NCBI RefSeq assembly: GCF_014529535.1
Contig: NW_023503325.1
Location: 1,098,256-1,162,255, forward strand
Direction: 5' to 3'
Length of the DNA: 64,000 bases
DNA from: Bradysia coprophila
Lineage: Eukaryota > Arthropoda > Insecta > Diptera > Sciaridae
Each line of letters starts with the position of its first letter. Position 1 is the first letter of the stretch. Made by a program: the position numbers and the translations under genes. This document shows, one piece after another, positions 31,593 to 41,805 of this stretch. A model generated the notes under the pieces. That model saw nothing but the letters and a program-made list of their open reading frames with translations, was not told the origin of the DNA and did not search any database.

Positions 31593-33076
31593 TAAATGAT
31601 GAGTCATTTTATTGACTGTCATAGACCCGCAATACCGTGTTCGACAGTTCGGCTATTACTTTCGAAGATATAGGTGCGTTGACTATAACTAATGTTCTCC
31701 TACGACAACTCGATGTCGGTTTAATTCGCTTTTGTTTTTTCATATTTTCAGTTACAGGGTCAGAAAAGTGAAACTCGACATGTTTTATGATTTGGGACGT
31801 TTTGTAGTCAATGATTCTACACAAAATTTGTTTAACAAATGAAAATCTAGATTTTTGATTTTAGTATTTCATTCCTGTGAAGAGCTCGTGCCTGTCAAAA
31901 ATGTAAAAGATTTTCATTTGAACAACAAAATTCTTGCGGAATCAATTACAAACCCCAATAACTCCCAAATCAGAAAACATGTCGAATTTCACTTTTCTCT
32001 TCTTGTAACTCAATATCGCAGTGAGACTGCACTTTGAAACTCAACCGCAACACAAATAATTCGCTTCATCAGGTTGTTGTCCACAATGATGGCTGTTGTG
32101 AATGCAACAGCCCAGGCAGAGGAGTTGTAATGTTTCGATAGCAAAAATCCGAGATTTGAATTTTTTGTTGATTTATTCAAAACGGAATTGATAAGCTTCA
32201 AATTTCCTAAATTAAATACAAAACAAATTTAGTAAATTTTCTCGATTCTAATTGACATTAGTTTCTTACATTTAGTCCTCAACCGGACTTCTAATTAACT
32301 TTCGAGCGGATGTGTGTGTGAAACGTTTCGGACGAGATTCCTTTGAAAATAAACAATTTTTTTCTAAATAACTCTTTCAGCGGTAAAGTACATTTTTCCT
32401 TACTCTAATGTAATACGTCCAACTTATATCGATGTCGTTGGGACACGTATTCTGAATGACTGATGGATTCGAATCTAAATGAACCAAATTTGAGGTTAGA
32501 ATAGCGACACCTCGAAAATTCATGAAATTTTTCTTACTCTAAATATTTACGCCTCCTGTACAAGCGTAACGATGAATCGGATCTTGATTTTACGTAACAG
32601 AGCCGACCTGAATAAATTTAATGATCGAATTGTACAAATTGCCGGTTTCGTTATCTGAGCAACGTGAATTTACCTTATTTCGAAACCAACCGTTAAATCT
32701 ATGTCCGAAACTTGAAATAAATATTTGTCTACTGTAGCAAACACAACCGTGATCCTAATTTACAATTTTTGGCAAATTTTCTTGCCGATGAATCAAATTA
32801 TTTGCAAATTTAAAATCTACTCGCGACAGATGATGCGACATTGACAAAAACTGAACTCTTTGTTTATAAAGGCTTCCGGGAATTCATTTAGGTCACTCAA
32901 GCATGACAACTTAACTAATGAAAAAAATATGAGAAAAAAATTACAGCAGCTCAGTGGTGACATAATTAATCAAATTACAACAATGACATATGATTAAATC
33001 TGTTATTAGCTTGCGTCTTGGATTTAGTTCCGATACATGTAATTGTTCGTTGGTAATGTCATTCAGTCAGTTAGGC

Positions 33077-33262
33077 GAAAAGTCTTTTTCATACCTAGAA
33101 CCCGAAAAGTGCGACTTCGTCGCACTTTTTCTCTGTCCAATATAAAAAATACTATTCGTACTTTCGACTAAAAGACTTTCTTTAGCGTATTCGATTCCAG
33201 ACCTCGTCTTCGGCTCTGTCTGGAAACTTCTCAAACGCTAAAAAAGACTTTTAGTCCTGGGT
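33077..33262. repeat. Compound hairpin element
   Basis: Three stems are visible: AAAAGTGCGAC/GTCGCACTTTT around a TTC loop (33107-33130), a roughly 21-bp imperfect stem GACTAAAAGACTTTCTTTAG/CTAAAAAAGACTTTTAGTC (33166-33256) and, inside it, CCAGAC/GTCTGG. Similar TTCG-tipped GC hairpins occur near 42160, 43010 and 40508. Probably a fold-back or MITE family. Confidence 0.55.
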
Positions 33263-33442
33263 ACGAAATGTACCACATCCTCACGAAAAATGAATTTGTC
33301 AAAGGAAAAGAAACCCAAAATGACTCAGTGCACTTTTTACAGGAGATGTTTCTTTATCACATGCGGGATTCTTGTTTCAACAATGAATTGACAATTTTAT
33401 GCAAAGACAACTTATTGAAAGCACGGCAGAGTGAAATAAACC

Positions 33443-33603
33443 AGGCAGGAGCGGTTCATTTTCGAAACGTCAAATAAGGGACCTAATACACTGTATGAAA
33501 ATGAACTCAAATGAACAGTGACATAAATTGAAAATTTTTATTCGCAAAATATCAAGGGCTACTAGATTATTCAGGTCCCTAGTCAAACAAGCGCTCCTGC
33601 CTC
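33443..33603. mobile_element. 161-bp inverted-repeat element
   Basis: Ends AGGCAGGAGCG and CGCTCCTGCCT, with a second internal pair GGGACCT/AGGTCCC. Non-coding; target duplication not recognised. Confidence 0.6.
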
Positions 33604-33768
33604 GTTAACTTGGCAAAAAAAAAAAAAATTATTGGAGAATTGAGAATCTGTGGAGAATTGATGGAAGTTTCTAATTTGAGTTTGAGGTCTTACCATTCTA
33701 AAAACACTAAACTTGTCCTATTCGCTATATGACTTACATTCTTTACAATATCAAATATGTGGGTAAGT

Positions 33769-33829
33769 CCAAGGTAGATATAGTGTGGAGGTAATGCCAT
33801 ACATTACCTCCAGACTATATTTTCCTTGG
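33769..33829. other. 61-nt hairpin resembling a miRNA precursor
   Basis: Stem segments CCAAGG/CCTTGG, TATAGT/ACTATA and GGAGGTAATG/CATTACCTCC enclose a 5-base loop. It has the size and mismatch pattern of a short precursor but could equally be a very small MITE. No homologous miRNA is recognised. Confidence 0.3.
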
Positions 33830-34182
33830 GTACGTCAACCGAAATAAAGTTTAGTCGTCAAAGTATGTTGTTAACTAAATGATATATCACCCATTCATGA
33901 ACAGTGCACATTGAGCACATATGCATAAATAGTTGAAGCGAATAATTATCAATTAATTATTTAATCAGCAAAAATACATACGCTACGTTATACTTAAGAA
34001 ATGGGCGTTGAGTGTTTTACTTTGTGTGATATGGGGTTATTGACTCCTTCCATTGTGTCTATACCACTAACACGTACATTTATCGTTCACAATAAATTAC
34101 CGATTCGGTGTTCACGTCGACCTCCTGCACACATTCGGAACTTTTGTAAAACGTCCAACATTATTGTTCGAAGTGATTTCCG

Positions 34183-36105
34183 ATGGATTGTTTCAACGGT
34201 TCGGTGGAACACACATCCATACTACCAAACGTATGCCAACCTGCTCTGGGGTACCATACTTTTGTGTTCATGTCGCTTATTGAAATGGTAATAAAATGTA
34301 TGTGCTCTATCACGGATCCGAACCGTCGTGTCGTACCGCCCAAATCACCAGATGCAGAAGAATTCGATGACAAAAACTACGATTTCATTATTGTAGGAGG
34401 CGGATCAGCGGGTCAAATAAAGTCTTATTATTTGATTAATTTGTTCATGCAACAACAATATTCGAAACAGGCTCGGTTTTGGCAGGAAGAATTAGTGAAA
34501 ATCCGACGCACAAAGTTTTGCTGATTGAGGCCGGTCCAGAGGAACCAATAGCTCCATCGATTCCGATGTTTTTCTTTACAGCGTCGGACACTGAGCTTGA
34601 CTGGAAGTATGAAACTGTTCCGCAGAGAAACGCTTGTTTATCGAGTGGTGGCATTTGTAATTGGCCAAGGGGGAAAATGTTGTGCGGCACAGCTTGCATG
34701 AGCGGTAAAATGAAATAAATTTTCAGAAAAGTGATAGATTAAAGCAAATCCTACAGGGATGATGTATACCAGAGGCAGCCCACAAATTTACAACGCATGG
34801 AATGCTGCCGGAAACGATGGATGGAGTTATACAGAAGTTTTGGAGTATTTCAAAAAATCTGAAAACAATACGCAACCTCCGTCTAGTATCGAACCCGAGT
34901 TTCACGGTTTCAGTGGACCAATGACAGTTGGCACATTTTCCCACTTCCCTAAGTTGGGCACAAACTTCTTCGAAGCGGCTAAAGAGATCGGTTACAGTGT
35001 ACGCGACGTTAACGGCAAACATCAAACTGGGTTTTTTCAAGCATCTGTAATGATAAAAGATAGCGTCCGCGCCAGTCCCAACCGAATGTACGTACGGCCT
35101 GCATTGAAGCGAAAAAACCTACGCGTGTTGCTCGAATCACATGTCATCAAAATAAACTTTAACAAGAAGGGAAACCAAGCCACTGGAATTGTGTTCCGCG
35201 ACAGATACGGTAACATACGAAAATTTACAGCACGCAAAGAAATCATCGTAGCAGGCGGCGTTGTCGGCTCACCTCAATTGCTCCTTCTATCTGGTGTCGG
35301 ACCCAAACAAGATCTTGAAAAGCACAACATACCAGTCGTCAAAGATCTACCAGTAGGGCACAATCTTCATGTTCACTACGGGGTTGCTATCACTGTAAGA
35401 ATGAGAGAAAAACCGGAGTCTGCATTTACACTAGAAGAATTTTACGAATATGTTACCAACCGTACAGGTCCCTTTTCCAGTACCACATTAACTCAAATTA
35501 GTGGCTTCGTAGAGAGCAAATACGCCAAGGAAAATATTCCAGATGTACAGATTTTCATCGACGAATATGCCGATGAATGTGGGAAATTTAAACGAGGTCA
35601 GAATGTCAGTGAAATAGCTCTACGTCCTGTTTATCTTCTCAGCAAATGTCGGGGAACTCTCAAATTAAGGTCGCCTGATCCCTTTGACAAACCAACGATA
35701 GATCCGAACTATTTATGCGACGAAAATGAAATCGACGCTCTAGTTGATGTCATTAAGATACTAAAACGACTTATGAGCTCGCCGACCATGAAAAATTCCG
35801 TTATTCAGTTCGACGTAGGCGAATACGAAAATTGTGATTCATTGCAAAAAGATTCGGACTGCTACTGGCGATGTAGAATCAAACATTACACTGAAGAGGA
35901 AAACCATCACGCGGGAACGTGTAAAATGGGTCCGTCTGATGATCCAACCACCGTTATAGATCCGAAATTCAAAGTTCACGGTGTAAATAATTTACGAGTT
36001 GTTGATGCGGCCATAATGCCATCGCCGATTAACGGTAATCCTATCGGTCCTATCATCATGTTCGCTGAAAAAGCGGCGGACTTGATAAAAAATCAGTGGA
36101 AATAA
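34183..36105 (+). CDS. GMC oxidoreductase (glucose-dehydrogenase type)
   Basis: Three exons, 34183-34411, 34471-34704 and 34757-36105, join in frame to 603 residues. The N-terminus is hydrophobic (secretion or anchor), then the FAD-binding Rossmann motif DFIIVGGGSAG spans the first intron, followed by VLLIEAGP. The second GMC signature is at GGVVGSPQLLLLSGVGP, and the C-terminal active-site region has HHAGTCKMG and NLRVVDAAIMP. Insect GMC enzymes oxidise sugars, ecdysone or other alcohols; the exact substrate cannot be read. Oddities: the first donor is GTCAAA rather than GTRAGT, the usual NTNAP-like segment reads NGNPIGP, and the segment before MMYTRG is CGTACMSG where relatives have a GGSSVLN-like motif. 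The gene is otherwise intact. Confidence 0.92.
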
Positions 36106-36298
36106 CAAGAATTCAAAGCAGTTGACCGATATTTTTTGTAGGACATATGAATTTAAAGCTGTTTACAGTCCCTCGATTTTGTATACAAAACCCGAACCAC
36201 TACGATTTCATCCATAGACGCATGACCTTTGCGTTTTGCTGAAATTTTGAGGCGCCGTATACTTATAGTGACAGCTTTCAAAAAATTTTACGTAACTA

Positions 36299-36501
36299 TA
36301 GGTTTGTTCCAAATCCAAATAGCTGTAAACACGAACTTTGACAACCCAAACCACGATGATTTGATCCATAGCAACGTCGTCTACGAGATGTTTCATACAA
36401 ATATGGCAACGTCGCCTACGTGATTTACACACAAATATTATTGAGGTTATGGTTCTATGGATCAAATTTGACAATTCATACAGCCTTGGAACAAACCTAT
36501 T
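36299..36501. mobile_element. MITE, family ATAGGTYTGTTCCAA
   Basis: Starts ATAGGTTTGTTCCAAATCC and ends GGAACAAACCTAT. It lies about 190 bases after the GMC gene. A further partial end (TTGGAACAGACCTATT) is at about 36595. Confidence 0.75.
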
Positions 36502-36822
36502 GAAGCTGCTTCGCGCTAATTTCGGCAGCTCATTTTGCATGAGAAATTGTTTAGGTTATGTTGTCTATGGATGAAATTTGACAATTCGTATGGCCTTGGA
36601 ACAGACCTATTTCATTAATCGTTTTTTCTTAAAAATTGACAGTTTTTAGCTTTCATGCAGAAATTAAATTTTCGTTTCGGAAGTGAAATACATTAATCTT
36701 TGGAGATTGTTATTTTGCCACGACGGATTATTAGCCCTTGCCTTAGTTTTTGACATTTATTATATGACGTCAGCGTTATTTTGTCCAACTGTCAGTTGTA
36801 AATATTTAAATTTTTAGCGCAC

Positions 36823-37249
36823 TCACACGGAATACTTTTTTGGTAAGAGACGATTAAGCATGTCATAGAGACTCTTGGACCATAATAATTGACGCCTTTA
36901 ATGGTCCAAGCATTGATATAATATAATATACTGTAGATAATGAGACGCGAAGAACGAAATTTCGGAATTAGAGCAAGTGTAAAAAATACGAATCACAACA
37001 CAAAACGAAAGGAAAAAGGAAATTGAGAAATGCAGAGTTTCAATTATTTTCAAATATTTGTATGATAGTATTTCACGCGCTTTCTCAAAACGTAAGTTAC
37101 GTTACACATACATCCATGTGATCTTTCCGCATAGAGTTGCTTTGACATTACTTATCTACCCTATATTATATCGATGGCATCGATGGGTCCAAGAGTCTTT
37201 ATGACGTTAACGCTTAATTTCTACTTAACCAAAAAAGTACTCCGTGTGA
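36823..37249. mobile_element. 427-bp inverted-repeat element, TCACACGG ends
   Basis: Ends TCACACGGAATACTTTTTTG and the complement of TCACACGGAGTACTTTTTTG; further in, AGACTCTTGGACC and its complement also pair, so the arms exceed 60 bp. The same end sequence occurs in the PLBD intron at 29116-29220. Confidence 0.7.
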
Positions 37250-37613
37250 TAAACAAAATTGAATTTTTTCAATTCTTGCTTTTTTTTAAGTGGAATGGAA
37301 CTTAACATAAAGTTTCAAGTTTATTTTTGAGTTCTTTTTATTTCTAACTTGTACACAAATGTCATAGATACTTTCGCAGATAACAAAGCTTTTGATGGAA
37401 TCTTCTCGTTATGCAAAAATAGTTTTCATGCTCATTGCGTGAATGGCTTAGATTAATCGCTTCTATAGAAAAAGGGTCGGGAAGTCCGTTTTGTAGTTCT
37501 TTAGCTTAATACTGTTTTCGACCATACTAAGGCGAACCAGGTGTAATCGGTAAAGTAAACATAATTATTCTGTCAGTGGATTGACAATAGGATTGAAAGT
37601 AACACGTTTCTAC

Positions 37614-37763
37614 AATAGGTTTGTAGGTAACTGTAAGCACGAATTTTCACTGGCCGAACGAACACGATTTCATCCACAGAGATCTATTTTCATGTAAATA
37701 TTGATGATGTTATATCTCTATAGATGCAATTTGACAATTCGTATGGCTTCGGAACAGACCTAT
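37614..37763. mobile_element. MITE, family ATAGGTYTGTTCCAA
   Basis: Begins AATAGGTTTGTAGGTAACTG and ends CGGAACAGACCTAT; the internal TTTCATCCACAGAGATC and TATATCTCTATAGATG segments match the other copies. Confidence 0.7.
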
Positions 37764-38032
37764 CGAATAAATTTTTTTATTTAAATCGAAACGTCGGGTG
37801 TTTTATTAAGCGGAATAACTCATCCAAACACATCCATAGACATTTGGAGTGCTCAGCTCATTATTTTTAGCATGGAGATACATTTGCTAAATGAATTGTT
37901 TTTAAGTTGGGCCCACATTGTTTGGTTATAAAAATAAAGTTTAATACCGAGAAATTGTATTGTGTGCCTTTCTAGAGAAGACCAGGGCCAAATTACCAAC
38001 TTCATTTGAACAAATCTAGAAAGGGTATACGG

Positions 38033-38230
38033 TTCTTAATAGGTAGCATCACTAAACATTGTGACCTAAACGAGCATATTTAAAGGCTCGGTCTATCACA
38101 AACCAAAATATGCACGATTTGTGATAAAGATGACGAAACACAAATACACCTCCTGACTTCTTGTCCTTATCAACCGCAGAAGACATAGCCTTGGTCATGA
38201 GTTCCTGAATCAAGGACAAATCAAACGCTC
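38033..38230 (+). pseudogene. Non-LTR retrotransposon C-terminal remnant
   Basis: In one frame, with a single stop, the translation shows the pattern typical of the end of LINE polymerases: a GS-x-TKHCDLNEHI stretch, then CTICDKDDETQIHLLTSCP, a Cys-x2-Cys...His...Cys knuckle preceded by the usual LGLS. Downstream the frame is lost. A short dead fragment; the clade cannot be determined. Confidence 0.55.
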
Positions 38231-38900
38231 ACAACTCAAAGACATCTTCAATTTCTTGAAGGAAGAAACTGTACGACCAATCGATTAAGACAAACTACTA
38301 CTTCATGGCACACAAAAGAGAATCAACCGAGAGTTCTGATTGTATATATTGATTTGTAAACTTTTTAAATTCATAACTAGGCCTTGTTTTGTTTATTGCA
38401 AGTGTTAAAGTGCAGAAAATCACACGCTCTCGAGAAGTGACTCTCGACTCTTGTAAAAACACCTAAGACTGAAGACGATCAAGTGTGTGAAATTCGGGTA
38501 ATTCCGCAATGGTTGACAAACCTTTATAAGGTTTTGAGTGACAAAGTAGAGTTGGAACCAATACCACTCAAGGAAAGGATTTTGATATTTCGAACAATAA
38601 CCATTTCGAGAATGATAGATGAACGTTGGACCAAAACCATAACAAACTTGACATAACATGACGCATGAGCGAAGGAAAAACGGTGTCAAGAGAGCAGTGT
38701 TAAAGATATTTACATTGATTTAATCATCCACTCCATACGTATAATAGCGGCCAATCTACTAAAAGGTTATACTGTCATCTAAACATAGTCTAAAACTTCT
38801 ATAATCTCTATAACAGAATCTGTCTTAGCACTTGACCTATTTATTTTAATTTCGCAAGCAAGAGATAATGGTGTGATTACAGTAAATGGACAGAATGATT
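38231..38900. other. Intergenic stretch, nothing identified
   Basis: No gene or clear repeat is seen apart from short matching segments near its ends (CTCTCGAGAAG and similar). Confidence 0.4.
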
Positions 38901-39133
38901 TGCACTGAAAAGTCGACAACACGAGAAACGACGACTTTCTGAAGACACGGCGAGGTCCTTAAAAAGAGGTGAGTAGTCGACGATTCTTCAAGAACTCACC
39001 TTTTCTTCAGAAAGCTGTCAGTTCTTCTTGCCTTTTTAAAATTTCTTCAAAATGTTAAAAAAAACGTTGATATTCTGAATAATCACCGCTTCTTCAAAGT
39101 CATCGTTTCTCGAGTCATCGATTTTTCAGTGCA
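38901..39133. mobile_element. 233-bp MITE, TGCACTGAAAA ends
   Basis: Ends TGCACTGAAAAGTCGACAAC and the complement of TGCACTGAAAAATCGATGAC; similarity continues through CGAGAAACGAYGACTTT. Non-coding. Confidence 0.75.
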
Positions 39134-39223
39134 ATTGAAATACACAGCTAGCGAGCTCATTCTAAAATTACCATTTCTATTTTTTGGTCATGGATGTTGG
39201 ATGTATTTTTACAATTGTGTCTG

Positions 39224-39412
39224 TTGGAATCAAAGTTTAACTTTTCCATCTGTCAAAGTGACGTTTAAAACGTCAACGAAAATTTTCCTTTTCTGTTTCT
39301 CTATTAGAATTACGGAAAAATAAGAGATTTTCCGACCATTTCGCATATTTATTTTCGTTTGACATTTAAAACGTCACTTTGAAAGGTGGAAAGGACCGAA
39401 TTTTGATTCCAA
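39224..39412. mobile_element. 189-bp MITE, TTGGAATCAAA ends
   Basis: Inverted ends TTGGAATCAAA and TTTGATTCCAA; a second pair, TCAAAGTGACGTTTAAAACG and complement, lies inside. CTG flanks both sides (39221-39223 and 39413-39415), a possible short target duplication. Confidence 0.7.
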
Positions 39413-41805
39413 CTGATACATTATCTGATGATATTTAGCCAAGCAAGCTCTTAGCTTATGACTGCGAAAAGTACATGATACTGGAAATAAACGCAATATT
39501 AAATAATTGCTCACTTTGTAAGCTACACTGGTAATGTACAACGTCTTATCTATCTTCATGCTTGAATATTTTTTGACTATTACGAACCCGTGTAAAAAAA
39601 AATGAATTCACAGTGTCATTTGTCAAACAAAATTTCTTCACAACCTCAGTGAAAGCCACGGCTTCTATGCGTCCTTTTTTTCACACGGGAAACTATAGAA
39701 TCTCGTATCAACGTCTTATTAGTCGCAGAAAATGCGACCATATATCTACACAAAAAATATTGCGCCCATTTGTCAGATTTAAAAGAGAGAGAGAGAGAGA
39801 GAGAGAGCAAAAGAAATATATTGTCGCATTTTGGGCATTTCGAACAAATACCACAATATCTTTGTGTTTCCCAAATTGTTGACCATTCGAACAATTTCGC
39901 ATTTGTGGTCTTGTACGGAAGAGAATAGTCAACTTTTAGAGAAAGCTGCGACGGTAAATATTTGCAAATTGAGCTAAGAATAGTATTTACACTGTAAACT
40001 TTAGTTTACGAAATCAGCACTGTTTTAGTTGGTGAATGAATAATCAACAAACGTATGAACATAAGTAATATTCAGAGGCCTATGCAATCAGGCCTTGCAT
40101 TTTCTCGTAAAGATCGGAGTCATGATTTCTTGGTGTAAACAAAAATACACAACACATGCATGAATATTTGAAAATTTGTAGGCTTTTTGAAGTTGGAAAA
40201 ATGATTTGTGCATCCCACAACTGAAATACGACCTATTTTGCCATGATTTTTCATTAAGAAATGTCAGTTTTTCCCGAACTATATATCGTGCGGGAAAAAA
40301 CTTCATTTCTTTACGATAGTGCGGGAAAAGAATTACATGAATTTTTCTATGACTATACGATTGATTAAATTTAATATGGTGAATGTGAAGTGTGTATGTT
40401 TTCAAGTAAATTGATGTGTTTTGTCTATTTCAGTTGTCCGATGCACAAAACGTTGTTCGTACCTCGACAGGAAATGGATTTTTTCAGCACCAGTCCTAAG
40501 TTTTCCTTACGAGCGAAGCGAGAGAATCATCATTTCCTGTCTTGGTACGAAAAATACTATTATGAGTGCTATGATTTAAACACACCGCATTATAACTTTT
40601 ACGTTCAAAATATTTGTAAATATTTGTTTGGTCCACAAATCTAACACATAGAAATGCATATGGAACGAGTGGAACGAAGAAATAAAGATAAACGAATGCG
40701 GTACGTTTAGTGTAAATTAACAAAACGTCAATTAGGCTTGCAGATAAAACTCCTTGTAATAAGGAGTACCGAAATCAATTTTTTCTTCAATTTTTTTGCA
40801 TTTTCGCCTATCAAGCGGCAAACTACTGTAGAAAATCGTAAGTGTTGCCAACAGAAGTAAAATTGATTATAAGTCACATGAAATTCTTAACAACTTTCGA
40901 CCGCGTTTATTTGAATGCATGTGCTTTTCCGGGGAAAATATTTAGTTTCCTAGTGACGGCTAATTGTAAGCTCTGTGATGCCATCACCGTTTTAAACGCG
41001 TTGTCTATTGTTACTTTTACTAATTTTGATTACTGTGCGTCTTTGTGTCTGGTACCATTCTTGTTGGTAAATTTAATTAAAGTTTAGTAATTATTACCAA
41101 TTCTTCGATTTCGGTTGTGTTTCTTCTTATAATGACAAACTAGAGTCTGTAATCATTACAAATTCTTTGAAATGTTTACGAACTTTTCACCGAGTGCATG
41201 CGGAGGTTCATAACATATCCACTTTTTGGTTTGTATCCAGCCATACGCTGAATACATTTCCAGAACAAACACCGCCAAGCACATACCACTGTTTCGATGG
41301 TGCGGGACTTTCTGCGATGCAAATGGTAACATATTGCATAAAACGTATTAACCTTTTCCACATCTCACCAGGCAGCGGTATATGGTATCAAATATACGTC
41401 CATAGTCTAATGTGAAGATTTAGCGAATTAATACAAAAATGAAACTTGTCTTCGAAAAATTCACAAAAGTTTGGGTGAAACTGAATTGAAATTTGGGAAA
41501 AAAATAAATTACTTTACGCCCATGTATCTGGCGGTGTGAGTGAACATGGACCACTCGATTATCAGTCTAAACCGGGTTGATTTTTGACTTTGACTAAAAT
41601 TGAGAAGAGTTATATGTTCCATTGATCAGTGGATTTGAGTCTGTTAGAAGTCATGTTCATTAGGATGTGAGCACACATAATCCGACTGTGTGAGGACATT
41701 TAAATATATTACCAGTAAAATACTAACTTCGTTTGTGATACTAATTCTAGTTATTAAGAAATGAACAAATTTCTTTCTTGAAATGTTGTTCCAGCCCCCC
41801 AAAAA
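39413..41805. other. Intergenic stretch with a GA microsatellite
   Basis: A (GA)n run lies at 39785-39807. Short inverted segments occur near 40460-40550 (CGTACCTCGACAGGAAATG and complement). No gene could be supported; open frames of 60-105 codons here have no recognisable domain. Confidence 0.45.

Larger units (their letters stand above)
31593..34182. other. Intergenic stretch rich in hairpins
   Basis: No protein gene is supported. It holds the hairpin cluster 33077-33262, an inverted-repeat element 33443-33603 and a short hairpin 33769-33829, each listed separately. The rest (31593-33070) is AT-rich without visible structure. Confidence 0.5.

Noticed and set aside
33107-33130. Hairpin followed by T run, like a bacterial terminator
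   Set aside because: The window is eukaryotic and no gene ends there; it belongs to a repeat-type hairpin cluster.
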